54,177 nucleotides of DNA from Candidatus Rokuibacteriota bacterium (GTDB lineage: Bacteria; Methylomirabilota; Methylomirabilia; Rokubacteriales; CSP1-6): NCBI GenBank assembly GCA_016188005.1, contig JACPIQ010000124.1:1-54177 (forward strand). The letters are read 5' to 3'. Under the pieces are notes generated by a model. That model was not told the origin of the DNA. It ran no database searches and saw only the letters and a list, made by a program, of their open reading frames with translations. Position 1 is the stretch's first letter, and the number at the start of each line of letters is the position of its first letter. The position numbers and the translations under genes are program-made. Positions 8,241 through 16,291 of this stretch are shown piece after piece.

Positions 8241-8978
8241 TCAGAAGCGGATGCGGCGCATCGCGGCGTGAGGCAGCAAGCGGATGACGAGCATGATCCA
8301 CCGCCACACCGGCGGGGCATAGACCACGCGCCGGCCAGCATCGAGCGCCTTCAGCACCGTCCGGGCCACGGGCTCCGGCTCCCCGGCGAAGGGCGGCACC
8401 GGCAGCCCTTCCGTGAGGCCGGTCCGGACGAAGCCCGGCTTCACGCAGAGCACGCTCACGCCGCGCTCGGCATAGGCATGGCCCAGTCCCTCGAGGAAGG
8501 CCGACAGCCCGGCCTTGGAGGCGCCGTAGAGGTAGTTGCTGCGTCGCGGGCGGTCGCCGGCCACGCTGCTGAAGACGCAGAGCCGCCCGCCGCCGCGGGC
8601 CGCCAGCCGCTCGGCGGCCAGCTGGCAGAGCACCACGGTCCCCGTGAAGTTCACGTGGAGCAGCTGCTCGAGCCGAGCCATGTCCCGCTGGAGCGCCTCG
8701 GACGGATCCAGCAGGCCCCCCGTCACCACCAGCGTGTCGATGCCGCCGAGGGCCTCGTCCGCCGCGGCCAGGGCCGCCTCGAAGCCGGCCGGACGAGCCA
8801 GATCCAGAGGTGCCGTCTGCACGGGCCCCGCCGCCCCGCGGGCCTCGAGGTCCCGCGCCGAGGCGGCCAGCTCGGCCGCGTCGCGGCCGAGGAGGCACAG
8901 GGCCTCCCCACGCTCGGCCATGAGCCGGCTGAGCGCCCGGCCCATCCCGCGGGTCGCGCCGACGAAGGCGACTCTCAT
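8241..8978 (-). CDS. dprE2: DprE2-like short-chain dehydrogenase (polyprenyl-phospho-2-keto-ribose reductase)
   Basis: 245-residue SDR. The NAD(P) loop is GATRGMGRAL, the catalytic triad region reads SSVAGDRPRRSNYLYGASKA with Ser, Tyr and Lys in place. The C-terminal tail RWIMLVIRLLPHAAMRRIRF resembles the tail of mycobacterial DprE2, which ends in a similar membrane-associating RR-x-F sequence. DprE2 reduces the 2-keto intermediate made by DprE1, finishing epimerisation of polyprenyl-phospho-ribose to polyprenyl-phospho-arabinose. It lies 135 bp downstream of dprE1 in the same direction; the gap holds a tandem repeat. The identity rests on the tail, the SAxGxRxRRxNxxYG-type motif and the neighbours; a generic SDR is the alternative. 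Confidence 0.82.
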   Translation of the reverse strand: MRVAFVGATRGMGRALSRLMAERGEALCLLGRDAAELAASARDLEARGAAGPVQTAPLDLARPAGFEAALAAADEALGGIDTLVVTGGLLDPSEALQRDMARLEQLLHVNFTGTVVLCQLAAERLAARGGGRLCVFSSVAGDRPRRSNYLYGASKAGLSAFLEGLGHAYAERGVSVLCVKPGFVRTGLTEGLPVPPFAGEPEPVARTVLKALDAGRRVVYAPPVWRWIMLVIRLLPHAAMRRIRF

Positions 8979-8986
8979 GGGGCTCC

Positions 8987-9102
8987 CTCACGCTCGCCCG
9001 TTCCCATGTCGGCTCGCCTCGCCTCCGGCTGCGGCTCGCCCGGCTCGCTCACGCTCGCCCCCCTCCCATATCCGCTCGCCTCGCCTCCGGCTGCGGCTCG
9101 CC
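8987..9102. repeat. Two-copy tandem repeat (about 61 bp unit) between dprE1 and dprE2
   Basis: The block CTCACGCTCGCCC starts at 8987 and again at 9048, and a 29-bp block opening GCTCGCCTCGCCTCCGGC is at 9012-9040 and 9074-9102. The two units are near-identical in these blocks with small changes between them. It fills most of the 135-bp gap between dprE1 and dprE2. It has no open frame of note and may be a noncoding repeat that expanded by slippage. Confidence 0.75.
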
Positions 9103-9113
9103 AGACAATGTCG

Positions 9114-10463
9114 TCATTCCGGGTCTCCCAGGAGGCGGACGGACTGGGCCGAGCGGAAGCGCCGCTCGGGGTCCCAGCGGTCGCGCACGGCTTGCCACTC
9201 CTTGAGGCGCGGCATCATCTTCTCGAAATCCGCCGCCCGCGTCACGGCGTCCTTGGCCAGGTAGATCCGGCCGCCGGCCTCGATCACCGCGGCGTTCAGG
9301 TCGTGGACGAGCGCCTCCGTGGCGGGGCCGCGATACGGCAAATCGAGGGCGAGGGTCATGCCCTCCAGGGGGAAGGAGAGATAGGCCTCGCCCGCCGGGC
9401 CGCAGTCCTTGATCACGGCGAGGAAGGAGGCCGCACCCGCGGCCGCGAGGCGCTCGAGCAGGCGGCTGAGCGCGCCGGGCCCCGCGGCCCGGGGCACCAC
9501 GCACTGATACTGGAGGAAGCCGCGCCGCCCGTACATCCGGTTCCAGTCGCCCACCGCATCCAGCGGGTAGAAGAACGACTCGTGGGGTACCAGCCGCTGG
9601 CGCGGGCGGCCGCCGTGGGTCCAGTGGTACATGCGGTTGAAGCCGCGCATCAGCAGCGGGCTCAGGAGCCACTCCGGGGCGTCGGCCGGCACGCGCCAGG
9701 GGCGGCGCGGCGCGGGCGCGCGGGTGCCGGCCTCGGCGCAGGTGGCGTGGCGGCCGCGCATGAGCACGCCGCGCCCGAGCGCCCGGCCCCGCGCCAGGCA
9801 GTCGATCCAGCCCACCGTGTAGGGCCACTGCCTGGCCGAGGCCGCGAGTCCCGCCACCATGGCCGCCAGATCGGGGACGCCCTCGGTCTCGACCGCCATC
9901 CACGGGCTCTCGACGGGGCGCAGCCGGAGCGTGGCCTCCACGATGAGCCCCGTGAGCCCCATGCCGCCCACCGTGGCGAGGAAGAGCTCGCGCTCGAGGT
10001 CGGGCCCGCAGTCCACGAGCCGCCCGTCCGCCACCAGAACTGTCAGGCGCTCGACGAAGCGGCCGAAGGAGCCGTCCCGGTGGTGGTTCTTGCCGTGCAC
10101 GTCGCAGGCCACGCAACCGCCCACGGTCACGTGCCGCGTCCCCGGCGTCACCGGCGGGAACCAGCCCCGCGGGAGGAAGAGGCGCAGCATCTCGCCGACG
10201 CTGAGCCCCGCCTCGCAGCGAAGCCGCCCGGTGTGCGGATCCCACCCCAGGATGCGGTCGGCCCGCGTCGTCTCCAGCACCAGCGCCGCCTCGCTGGAGG
10301 GTACTGCCGCGTCGCCATAGGCGCGGCCGAGCCCCCGGGCCAGGAGGCACCGCTCCGCGGGGGGCGGCGCGCCCAGGCGCTCCGGCCGTGCCACGCGGCC
10401 GCGGCGCCCCAGCCGGCGGCCCCAGCCGGCGACGGGCTCGAGGCGCGGGCTCAGCCTGTCCAC
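9114..10463 (-). CDS. dprE1: DprE1-like FAD-dependent polyprenylphosphoryl-ribose 2'-oxidase
   Basis: 449 residues against 461 in Mycobacterium. The GTG start at 10463 overlaps the ubiA stop by 13 bp and gives the expected N-terminus (a GWGR motif soon after the start). VAO/PCMH-type FAD domain: ARGLGRAYGD, then TVGGCVACDVHGKNHH with the active-site His; further family blocks are FFYPLDAVGDWNRMYG and GFLQYQCVVP. The catalytic Lys is Lys404 (YLAKDAVT). At the position of mycobacterial Cys387 this protein has Ala372 (MTLALDLP against WNICVDFP from memory). It oxidises the 2'-hydroxyl of polyprenylphosphoryl-ribose, feeding DprE2. Order ubiA-dprE1-dprE2 supports the assignment over a generic FAD-linked oxidase. 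Confidence 0.9.
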   Translation of the reverse strand: MDRLSPRLEPVAGWGRRLGRRGRVARPERLGAPPPAERCLLARGLGRAYGDAAVPSSEAALVLETTRADRILGWDPHTGRLRCEAGLSVGEMLRLFLPRGWFPPVTPGTRHVTVGGCVACDVHGKNHHRDGSFGRFVERLTVLVADGRLVDCGPDLERELFLATVGGMGLTGLIVEATLRLRPVESPWMAVETEGVPDLAAMVAGLAASARQWPYTVGWIDCLARGRALGRGVLMRGRHATCAEAGTRAPAPRRPWRVPADAPEWLLSPLLMRGFNRMYHWTHGGRPRQRLVPHESFFYPLDAVGDWNRMYGRRGFLQYQCVVPRAAGPGALSRLLERLAAAGAASFLAVIKDCGPAGEAYLSFPLEGMTLALDLPYRGPATEALVHDLNAAVIEAGGRIYLAKDAVTRAADFEKMMPRLKEWQAVRDRWDPERRFRSAQSVRLLGDPE

Positions 10464-11335
10464 GGGGCGTAGATCAGCACCAGGAGCGCGAGCATCCAGA
10501 GCGCCGTGTTCACGAGCAGCGCGCGGTCGTTGAGCAGGAGGTCGGAAGGGTTGCCGCCGAGCTGTCGGCGGTAGAGCAGGTAGAGGTAGCGGAAGATGCC
10601 GTAGAGCACGAAGGGCAGGGTGAGCGGCAGGAGGCGGGTGTGAAACTTGGCCACCGTCTCGGGGGACATCGTGTAGAGCGCGTAGGCCGTGACGGTGGAG
10701 GCGGTGACCACGGCGATCATCTGGTCGAGGAAACCCTCGCTGTACTCCGCCAGGATCGGCCGGTGGGCCGCGGCCTCGCCGTGCAGTGTGAGGTACTCGT
10801 GGCGCCGCTTGCCCAGGGCCAGGAAGAGCGCGATGAGGACGGTGCAGATCAGGAGCCACCCGGAGATCTCCACCTCCACGGCGACGGCGCCGGCCACGGC
10901 TCGGAGCACGAAGCCCACCGCCACCGTGAGCACGTCCAGGATCACCAGGTGCTTGAGCCACAGCGAGTAGGCGGTGAGCAGCGCGCCGTAGCCCGCCGCC
11001 ACGAGGCCGAAGCGCCAGGAGAGCGCGAAGGCCCCGGCCAGGCTCGCCCCGAGGAGCCCCGCGCCGAACACCAGGGCGCCCCCGCGCGGCAGCGCCCCCA
11101 CCGCCACCGGACGGTGGCGCTTGACGGGGTGCAAGCGGTCCTTCTCGGCGTCCGCCACGTCGTTGAGGAGGTACATGGCGCCCGAGAGCGCGCAGAAGAG
11201 CACGAAGGCCGCCAGCGCAGGCCAGATGAGCGGCGTGAAGAGCTGCTGGGAGAAGATCACCCCGGCGAAGACGAAGAGGTTCTTCACCCACTGCTTCGGC
11301 CTGAGCGAGGCCACCGTCGCCGCGATCACGCGCAC
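10451..11335 (-). CDS. ubiA: UbiA-family prenyltransferase, probable polyprenyl-phosphate 5-phosphoribosyltransferase
   Basis: 294 residues with about eight or nine membrane segments. The N-terminal LRPKQWVKNLFVFAG and the Mg-binding motif NDVADAEKDRLHPVKRHRP match the DPPR-synthase branch (mycobacterial Rv3806c type) of the UbiA superfamily. The second conserved segment is VLRAVAGAVAVEVEISGWLL. It should transfer phosphoribose from PRPP to a polyprenyl phosphate, the first membrane step to polyprenyl-phospho-arabinose. Its start overlaps the 3' end of the broken dehydrogenase frame, and its stop overlaps the dprE1 start. Other UbiA enzymes act on quinones or heme, but the motif and dprE1/dprE2 neighbours argue against those. 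Confidence 0.88.
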   Translation of the reverse strand: MRVIAATVASLRPKQWVKNLFVFAGVIFSQQLFTPLIWPALAAFVLFCALSGAMYLLNDVADAEKDRLHPVKRHRPVAVGALPRGGALVFGAGLLGASLAGAFALSWRFGLVAAGYGALLTAYSLWLKHLVILDVLTVAVGFVLRAVAGAVAVEVEISGWLLICTVLIALFLALGKRRHEYLTLHGEAAAHRPILAEYSEGFLDQMIAVVTASTVTAYALYTMSPETVAKFHTRLLPLTLPFVLYGIFRYLYLLYRRQLGGNPSDLLLNDRALLVNTALWMLALLVLIYAPWTG

Positions 11336-11661
11336 GCCACGCCCCCATCAGGGGAGCCCGAGAGCGGTGGGGCCGGGGCGACGTGTCGGATTGCAAGACC
11401 TGACCCCCTGGGCTTGGTCGCCGCCGCCGCGACGATCCCCCACACCGAGAGCCCCAGGTGGCGGCACATGACGGCCAGCTCGTTGTCGCCGCGGGCCAGC
11501 TGCTCCACCCGCCGACGGTCGGCGTCCACGCCGATCACGGCGAAGCCGGCCCGGGCGAATGCCACCGCCAGAGGCAGGCCCACGTAACCGAGCCCCACGA
11601 CTGCGACGGTCGCCGACCGCGACTGGAGTCGCCCCTTCAGCGCGCGGGCAAGCGCGTTCAT
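11326..11661 (-). pseudogene. Remnant of a UDP-sugar 6-dehydrogenase with internal deletion and a REP-encoded tail
   Basis: A 111-codon frame. Residues about 1-60 are the NAD-binding start of a nucleotide-sugar dehydrogenase (VAVVGLGYVGLPLAVAFA, then VIGVDADRRRVEQLARGDN). It then jumps directly to the family's central helix, ELAVMCRHLGLSVWGIVAAA followed by TKP, which in intact proteins lies some 150 or more residues later. After ATKP the frame enters the REP arm at 11384-11407 (SGLAIRHVAP) instead of the expected FGFMPF-type active-site stretch. The catalytic Cys region and UDP-binding domain are gone, so it cannot be functional as a dehydrogenase. It sits 11 bp after the DegT gene, a common partner of such dehydrogenases, and its stop overlaps ubiA. 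Confidence 0.85.
11384..11407. repeat. REP-like palindromic arm (single copy)
   Basis: A 24-bp arm, TGTCGGATTGCAAGAC followed by CTGACCCC, identical to 17276-17299 and to the reverse complement of 47249-47272. The identity extends outward to GGGGCGACG on the left, shared with the 17.27-kb copy. Only one arm is seen here, lying within the 3' part of the broken dehydrogenase frame. Confidence 0.9.
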
Positions 11662-11672
11662 CTGGGCGGCGC

Positions 11673-12776
11673 TCAGGAGAGGCGCGAGAGCACCGTCCGG
11701 ACGGCGGCCGCCACGGTCCGCACCTCCTCGTCGGCGAGCTCCGGAAAGCAGGGCAGTGACAGGACCTCGCGCGCGGCCCGGGCGGCCACGGGGAAGGCGG
11801 CCTCGCCGCCCGCCTCCCGGAACAGCGGCTGGGCGGGGAGGATGGTCGGGTAGTGGACCGCCGTCCCGACCCCGAGATCCTCGAGCCCTTTCACGAGGGC
11901 GTCCCGCTGCGTCGAGCGCACCGTGAACTGGTGGTAGATGTGCTGCGCCGGCGGCCGCTCCACCGGCAGGGTAAGCGGCAGCCCGTCGAGCAGGGCGCGG
12001 TAGCGGGCAGCCAGGCGACGGCGCGCCTCGTTCCACTGGGGCAACCGCGGGAGCTTGACGCGGAGGAAGGCGGCCTGCAGCTCGTCGAGCCGGCTCGAGT
12101 GCCCCAGCTCCGGGTGCTCGTACTTGCGGAGCGCGCCGTGGTCGCGGAGCCTGCGCACCCGCTGGGCCACGTCCTCTCGGTTGGTGAGCACCATGCCGCC
12201 GTCGCCACAGGCGCCCAGGTTCTTCGTCGGGTAGAAGGAGAGGCACGCGGCGTCCCCCCAGGCGCCCACGCCGCGGCCGGCGTAGGTCGCTCCCACGGCC
12301 TGGGCGGCATCGGCGATCACGGCGAGCCCCCGGGCGCGGGCCAGGGCGATGAGGGCATCCATGGCGGCGACCTGGCCGTAGAGGTGGACCGGCACCACGG
12401 CGCGCGTGCGGGGGGTGATGGCCCGCTCCACCAGCGCCGGGTCCAGGTTGAGGGTGACGGGATCCACGTCCACGAACACGGGCCTGGCCCCGCACAGCGC
12501 GATGGTGCTCCCCGAGGCCACGAAGGAGAAGGCGGAGGTGATCACCTCGTCGCCCGGCTGGACGCCCAGCGCCTTGAGGGCGAACAGGAGCGCGTCCGTG
12601 CCCGAGTTGACGCCGACCCCGTGGCCGGCCTGGCAGAGGGCGGCCAGCTCGGCCTCGAGCGCCCGTCCCTCGGGACCCAGGATGAACCAGCCCGAGGTGA
12701 GGACGCGGGAGGCCGCGTCGAGGAGCTCGGCCCGCATCGCCTCGTGCTGGCGCTTGAGGTCGATCTGCGGGATCAC
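11673..12776 (-). CDS. DegT/DnrJ/EryC1 family sugar aminotransferase
   Basis: 367 residues, normal length. PLP-dependent fold type I enzyme with NSGTDALLFALKALG at the cofactor site, ADAAQAVGATYAGRGVG, and the Schiff-base Lys185 in FYPTKNLGACGDGG. The family transaminates keto-sugar nucleotides for LPS, capsule or antibiotic sugars. Its ATG overlaps the lptD stop (ATGA). Downstream lies the relic of a UDP-sugar dehydrogenase, suggesting this was once part of a UDP-aminouronate type pathway (for example Wbp/WlbC-like) that has since been broken. The exact substrate is not deducible. Confidence 0.9.
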   Translation of the reverse strand: MIPQIDLKRQHEAMRAELLDAASRVLTSGWFILGPEGRALEAELAALCQAGHGVGVNSGTDALLFALKALGVQPGDEVITSAFSFVASGSTIALCGARPVFVDVDPVTLNLDPALVERAITPRTRAVVPVHLYGQVAAMDALIALARARGLAVIADAAQAVGATYAGRGVGAWGDAACLSFYPTKNLGACGDGGMVLTNREDVAQRVRRLRDHGALRKYEHPELGHSSRLDELQAAFLRVKLPRLPQWNEARRRLAARYRALLDGLPLTLPVERPPAQHIYHQFTVRSTQRDALVKGLEDLGVGTAVHYPTILPAQPLFREAGGEAAFPVAARAAREVLSLPCFPELADEEVRTVAAAVRTVLSRLS

Positions 12777-14938
12777 CGGAGGCTCGTGCCGGCGCGCGCG
12801 CCGACCTGGCCCAGCCCCAGGAGGTTCACGGAGAAGCGCAGCTCATCCTCGTTCTGGTGGCGCGCCACGTACTCGAGCGCGATAGCCCAGCACTGCCAGC
12901 TGAGGTCGAGGCCGAAGCGGTGCTCCACGGCGACGCCCTGGTTTACGTCCCAGCTGGTGGCGGCGCGCGCGGCCAGGTGGCGCGTGAGCCGGCCCGCGAC
13001 GCCGCCGTCCACCGTGTGGTAGCCGGTGATCTCGTCGAAGCGCGTCCCCACCTCGGCGCTGACGTCCCGGTAGCTGCCCGTGGCGCCGACTCCGGCCGTC
13101 CGCATGCCGAGACCGTACACGTTCCAGGCCGCCTCACCCCGCAGGCCGAAGTGCTCGCTGGGCTTGAGCAGCACGTCGGCCCGGAGGTCCTTGAAGGGCT
13201 CCGCGGCGCCGGGCAGGAGGTTGTAGGTCTGGCTCACGACGAGCCGCGCCATCTCCCAGCGCACGGCCTCCTGGTTGGGGCCGGCGACGGTCTTGCCGTT
13301 CACGCGGTTGGTGAGCGAGTAGGTGACCTGGCTCACCTTGCCGACCCGGTCGATGTCCGTATCGTACAGGGGCAGGGCCTTCTGGTCCTCGCCGCGGATC
13401 TCGAGCCACGTTGCGCGGGGCTCGACGAGGTGCTGGACGGCGGCGAGCCCGCCGGCGCCGCCGAGGGCGTAGACGCGCGAGGCGCGGGTCTCGGCCTCCA
13501 CGCCGCCCTCGACCTGCCGCCTCACCCGGTCCTCGCGCACGGCCTCCTCCACCGGGAACCCGCCGACCCGCGCGTTCCGCTGGCCGATGACGCGCTGGTC
13601 GTAATAGGTCGCGCGGCCCCCGGCGAAAGGCGTCAGGGTCAGGAGCCCCGCCACGGGGACGGGCAGGAAGAGGCGCGGGTGGAGATCGAGCCGCGGGCCC
13701 TCGGGACCCACGACGCGGACGAACTCGGTGAACGAGGACTCCACCTCGTAGAGGAGGCCGGGCACGCCAGGGACGGGTTGCCGGTGCCCCCGCAGCCGGA
13801 CCTCCGGCACCCGCTGCAGCTCCACGGGCCGCGTGGTCGTGAGGTCCTGGTACCACAGGACGGCCCCCACGAGGCTCCACGCCTCCCAGCGCTGCGAGAG
13901 CGAGACGGTGGTCTCGGTGCGCTGGCTCGTGCGCTCGTGGAGCCGGTCCCCGTACTCCCGGAGGACGAAGTCGTCGGAGACGACGTTCGCGTCGACCTTG
14001 AGCGCCATCCGCGGCGCGATCTGCCAGTCGTGCCTCAGGGAGAAGGACTCCCGGTCCTCCCCGTTGCGGGTGTCCTTGCGGCCCTGGGTGTCTCTCAGTG
14101 CCTCGTGGATGTAGAAGGCGCGCGCGACTCCGCGCGCCTGCTCCGAGAGGAGGTAGCGGTACTCGCCCTCCAGGCCGACGCCGCGCTTGGCATAGGCGTC
14201 GAGCGTCAGGGTGGCGTCCTGGCTGTCGCCGATGGCCCAGAAATAGGGGATCTTGGCGAAGACCCCCTTGGTGCTCGAGATGCCGAGTCGCGGGAACAGG
14301 AAGCCCGACTGCCGCTCGCGGCGGATGGCGGCGGCGAAGTAGGGGATCCACGGGATCAGCGGCACCTTGCCGACCCAGAACGAGGCGTCGCGCCCGGAGA
14401 TGAAGTCGTTGAGGTCGGCGGTGGCCGAGCCGACCCTCACCGACCAGGCGGGCTCGTCGCCCTCGCACGTGGTGAAGACCCCCTGCCGGACCTCGTAGAC
14501 GCCCTCGCCGACACGATCCAGGCGCTCGCCGGAGAGCGAGTAGTAGGGTGCCGAGAAGGCCGAGCCGTGGTAGACGACGCCGGTTCCCGTCCGCAGGTTG
14601 TAGTCGATGCGCTCGCCCACGAGCCGGTCCTCGCCATCGTAGAAGACGACCTTGCCCTGGGCGACTGCCTCGCCCGTGTCGCGGTCAAGCTCCACGCGAT
14701 CGGCCAGGAGCCGGGTGGCGCCGCGCGTGATCTCCACGTTGCCGACGGCGATCAGGAGGTTCGTCGTCCCACCCACCTGCTGAATGCTGTCGGCCAGGAT
14801 GCTGATCTCGCCGCCATCCCCGGCGAGGGTCAACGGGGACTGCTGGGCCAGGAGCGGCCCGGGAGCGGTCAAGAGCAGGGCAGCGGCCAGCGTGAGGAGG
14901 GTGCTGGCGAGCGGCAGACGCAGGCGCATAGGCTGCAT
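12773..14938 (-). CDS. lptD: LPS-assembly outer-membrane protein LptD
   Basis: 721 residues with a signal peptide (MRLRLPLASTLLTLAAALLL, cleavage near LLAQQ). Residues about 40-140 are an OstA/LptA-like beta-jellyroll (ADSIQQVGGTTNLLIAVGNV, then RLLADRVELDRDTGEAVAQG). The conserved FTTCEGDEPAWSV segment follows, and the rest is a beta-barrel ending in Arg rather than Phe. It inserts lipopolysaccharide into the outer leaflet together with LptE, showing that the organism has an LPS-type outer membrane. Starts at 14938 or at the second Met 14929. Located 45 bp after folC and overlapping the DegT gene. Confidence 0.93.
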   Translation of the reverse strand: MQPMRLRLPLASTLLTLAAALLLTAPGPLLAQQSPLTLAGDGGEISILADSIQQVGGTTNLLIAVGNVEITRGATRLLADRVELDRDTGEAVAQGKVVFYDGEDRLVGERIDYNLRTGTGVVYHGSAFSAPYYSLSGERLDRVGEGVYEVRQGVFTTCEGDEPAWSVRVGSATADLNDFISGRDASFWVGKVPLIPWIPYFAAAIRRERQSGFLFPRLGISSTKGVFAKIPYFWAIGDSQDATLTLDAYAKRGVGLEGEYRYLLSEQARGVARAFYIHEALRDTQGRKDTRNGEDRESFSLRHDWQIAPRMALKVDANVVSDDFVLREYGDRLHERTSQRTETTVSLSQRWEAWSLVGAVLWYQDLTTTRPVELQRVPEVRLRGHRQPVPGVPGLLYEVESSFTEFVRVVGPEGPRLDLHPRLFLPVPVAGLLTLTPFAGGRATYYDQRVIGQRNARVGGFPVEEAVREDRVRRQVEGGVEAETRASRVYALGGAGGLAAVQHLVEPRATWLEIRGEDQKALPLYDTDIDRVGKVSQVTYSLTNRVNGKTVAGPNQEAVRWEMARLVVSQTYNLLPGAAEPFKDLRADVLLKPSEHFGLRGEAAWNVYGLGMRTAGVGATGSYRDVSAEVGTRFDEITGYHTVDGGVAGRLTRHLAARAATSWDVNQGVAVEHRFGLDLSWQCWAIALEYVARHQNEDELRFSVNLLGLGQVGARAGTSLR

Positions 14939-14983
14939 GGGGTCGTCTCGGAGAGGCCCAAACCGGGCCGGGCCCCTATGCTA

Positions 14984-16291
14984 TCAGCCACGCTCAAGAC
15001 CGCAAAGAATATCGGGAGTTTCGGGGCGCTGGGCCAGGACCTCGCCGATGAGGAAGAGCGAGCCTGCGACACAAACTGTGGGGGTCCGGGGAGCGGACAG
15101 GGCCAGGGCTAGGGCTTCGGCCGCCGAGGCCGCCGTCTGGATCGTCGAGCCCGGGGGGCGATTGAGGCCGGCCGCCACCCGGGCCAGCGCCTCCGGGGAG
15201 GCCGCCCGAGGGTGAGCGGACGCGGTGACGATGAGCCGCGAGGCGAGGCCTGCCAGCGGCTCGAGGATTCCCACCTGGTCTTTGTCCGCCGAGATCCCGA
15301 TGACGAGGGTGAGGGGCTGCGCGGGGAAGTGGGCGCGCAGCGAGGCGGCCAGCGCCCGCGCGCCGCCGGGATTGTGGGCGCCGTCGAGCACCAGCGTGGG
15401 GTCGCGGCCAAGGACCTGGAAGCGCCCGGGCCAACGGACGGCGGCGAGCCCCGCGCGGATGGCCCGCTCCCCCGCCCCGAGGGCACGGGCGGCAGCCGCG
15501 GCGACCAGCGCATTGCCCGGCTGAAAGACACCCAGGAGGGCGCAGCGCACGTCGTCGAGGCGCCAGCCTGGACCGCTCAGGTCGAGGCGCTGTCCCTCGA
15601 GGGTGGCCGGTGCCGCCGCCGAGACCCGAAGCTCCCGGCCCTCGAAGGCGAGCGGGACGGCCATGGCCGCGGCGCGCCGGACCAGAACCTGCTCGACCTC
15701 CGGCTCCTGACGGGCCGACAACGCGATCCCGCTCCTGATGATGTGGGCCTTCTCGGCGGCGATCTCGGCGAGGGTGTGGCCGAGCTGCGCCTGGTGGTCG
15801 TGGTCGATCCGCGCGATGATCTCGACCTCGGGCGACCCCACCGTGGTCGCGTCCAGCCGGCCGCCGAGGCCCACCTCCAGCACCGCGATCTCCACCGCCC
15901 GGCGCGCGAAGTGGTCCAGCGCCAGCGCCGTGGCGGCCTCGAACATGGTCGCATCCAGCCGCGCGACGAGGGTGCCGAGCGCCTCCACCCCGTCGGCCAC
16001 GTCCGCCTCGGCGAGGGGCCGTCCGTCCACGCGGATGCGCTCGCGGAACGAGCAGAGGTGTGGCGAGGTGTAGAGTCCCGTGCGGTGTCCCGCCGCAGTG
16101 AGGATCGCCGCGAGCATGGCGGCGATCGAGCCCTTGCCGTTGGTGCCCCCGACCTGCACGATCCGGAACTGGCGCTCCGGCTGGCCGAGGGCGTCGAGCA
16201 GCGCGCGGATGCGCGCCAGCCCGGGCCGCATGCCCGCGACCTCCCCACCCCTGAGGCCGAGGAGGCGCGCCACGGCCTCCCCGTACGTCAT
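14984..16291 (-). CDS. folC: Bifunctional dihydrofolate/folylpolyglutamate synthase FolC
   Basis: 435 residues, typical for FolC. The ATP loop is VGGTNGKGSIAAM near residue 45, followed by TGLYTSPHLCSFRERI, the Mur-ligase-like central VGLGGRLDATTVG and C-terminal LVLDGAHNPGGARAL. The ATG at 16291 overlaps the accD stop as ATGA, so translation is coupled to accD; the accD-folC order is widespread in proteobacteria. It adds glutamate to dihydropteroate and extends the polyglutamate tail of folates. Confidence 0.95.
   Translation of the reverse strand: MTYGEAVARLLGLRGGEVAGMRPGLARIRALLDALGQPERQFRIVQVGGTNGKGSIAAMLAAILTAAGHRTGLYTSPHLCSFRERIRVDGRPLAEADVADGVEALGTLVARLDATMFEAATALALDHFARRAVEIAVLEVGLGGRLDATTVGSPEVEIIARIDHDHQAQLGHTLAEIAAEKAHIIRSGIALSARQEPEVEQVLVRRAAAMAVPLAFEGRELRVSAAAPATLEGQRLDLSGPGWRLDDVRCALLGVFQPGNALVAAAAARALGAGERAIRAGLAAVRWPGRFQVLGRDPTLVLDGAHNPGGARALAASLRAHFPAQPLTLVIGISADKDQVGILEPLAGLASRLIVTASAHPRAASPEALARVAAGLNRPPGSTIQTAASAAEALALALSAPRTPTVCVAGSLFLIGEVLAQRPETPDILCGLERG

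Noticed and set aside
7370-8341. Longer enoyl-CoA hydratase start at 8341
   Set aside because: The added residues are the reverse of dprE2 and the ATG at 8200 has a clear ribosome-binding site.
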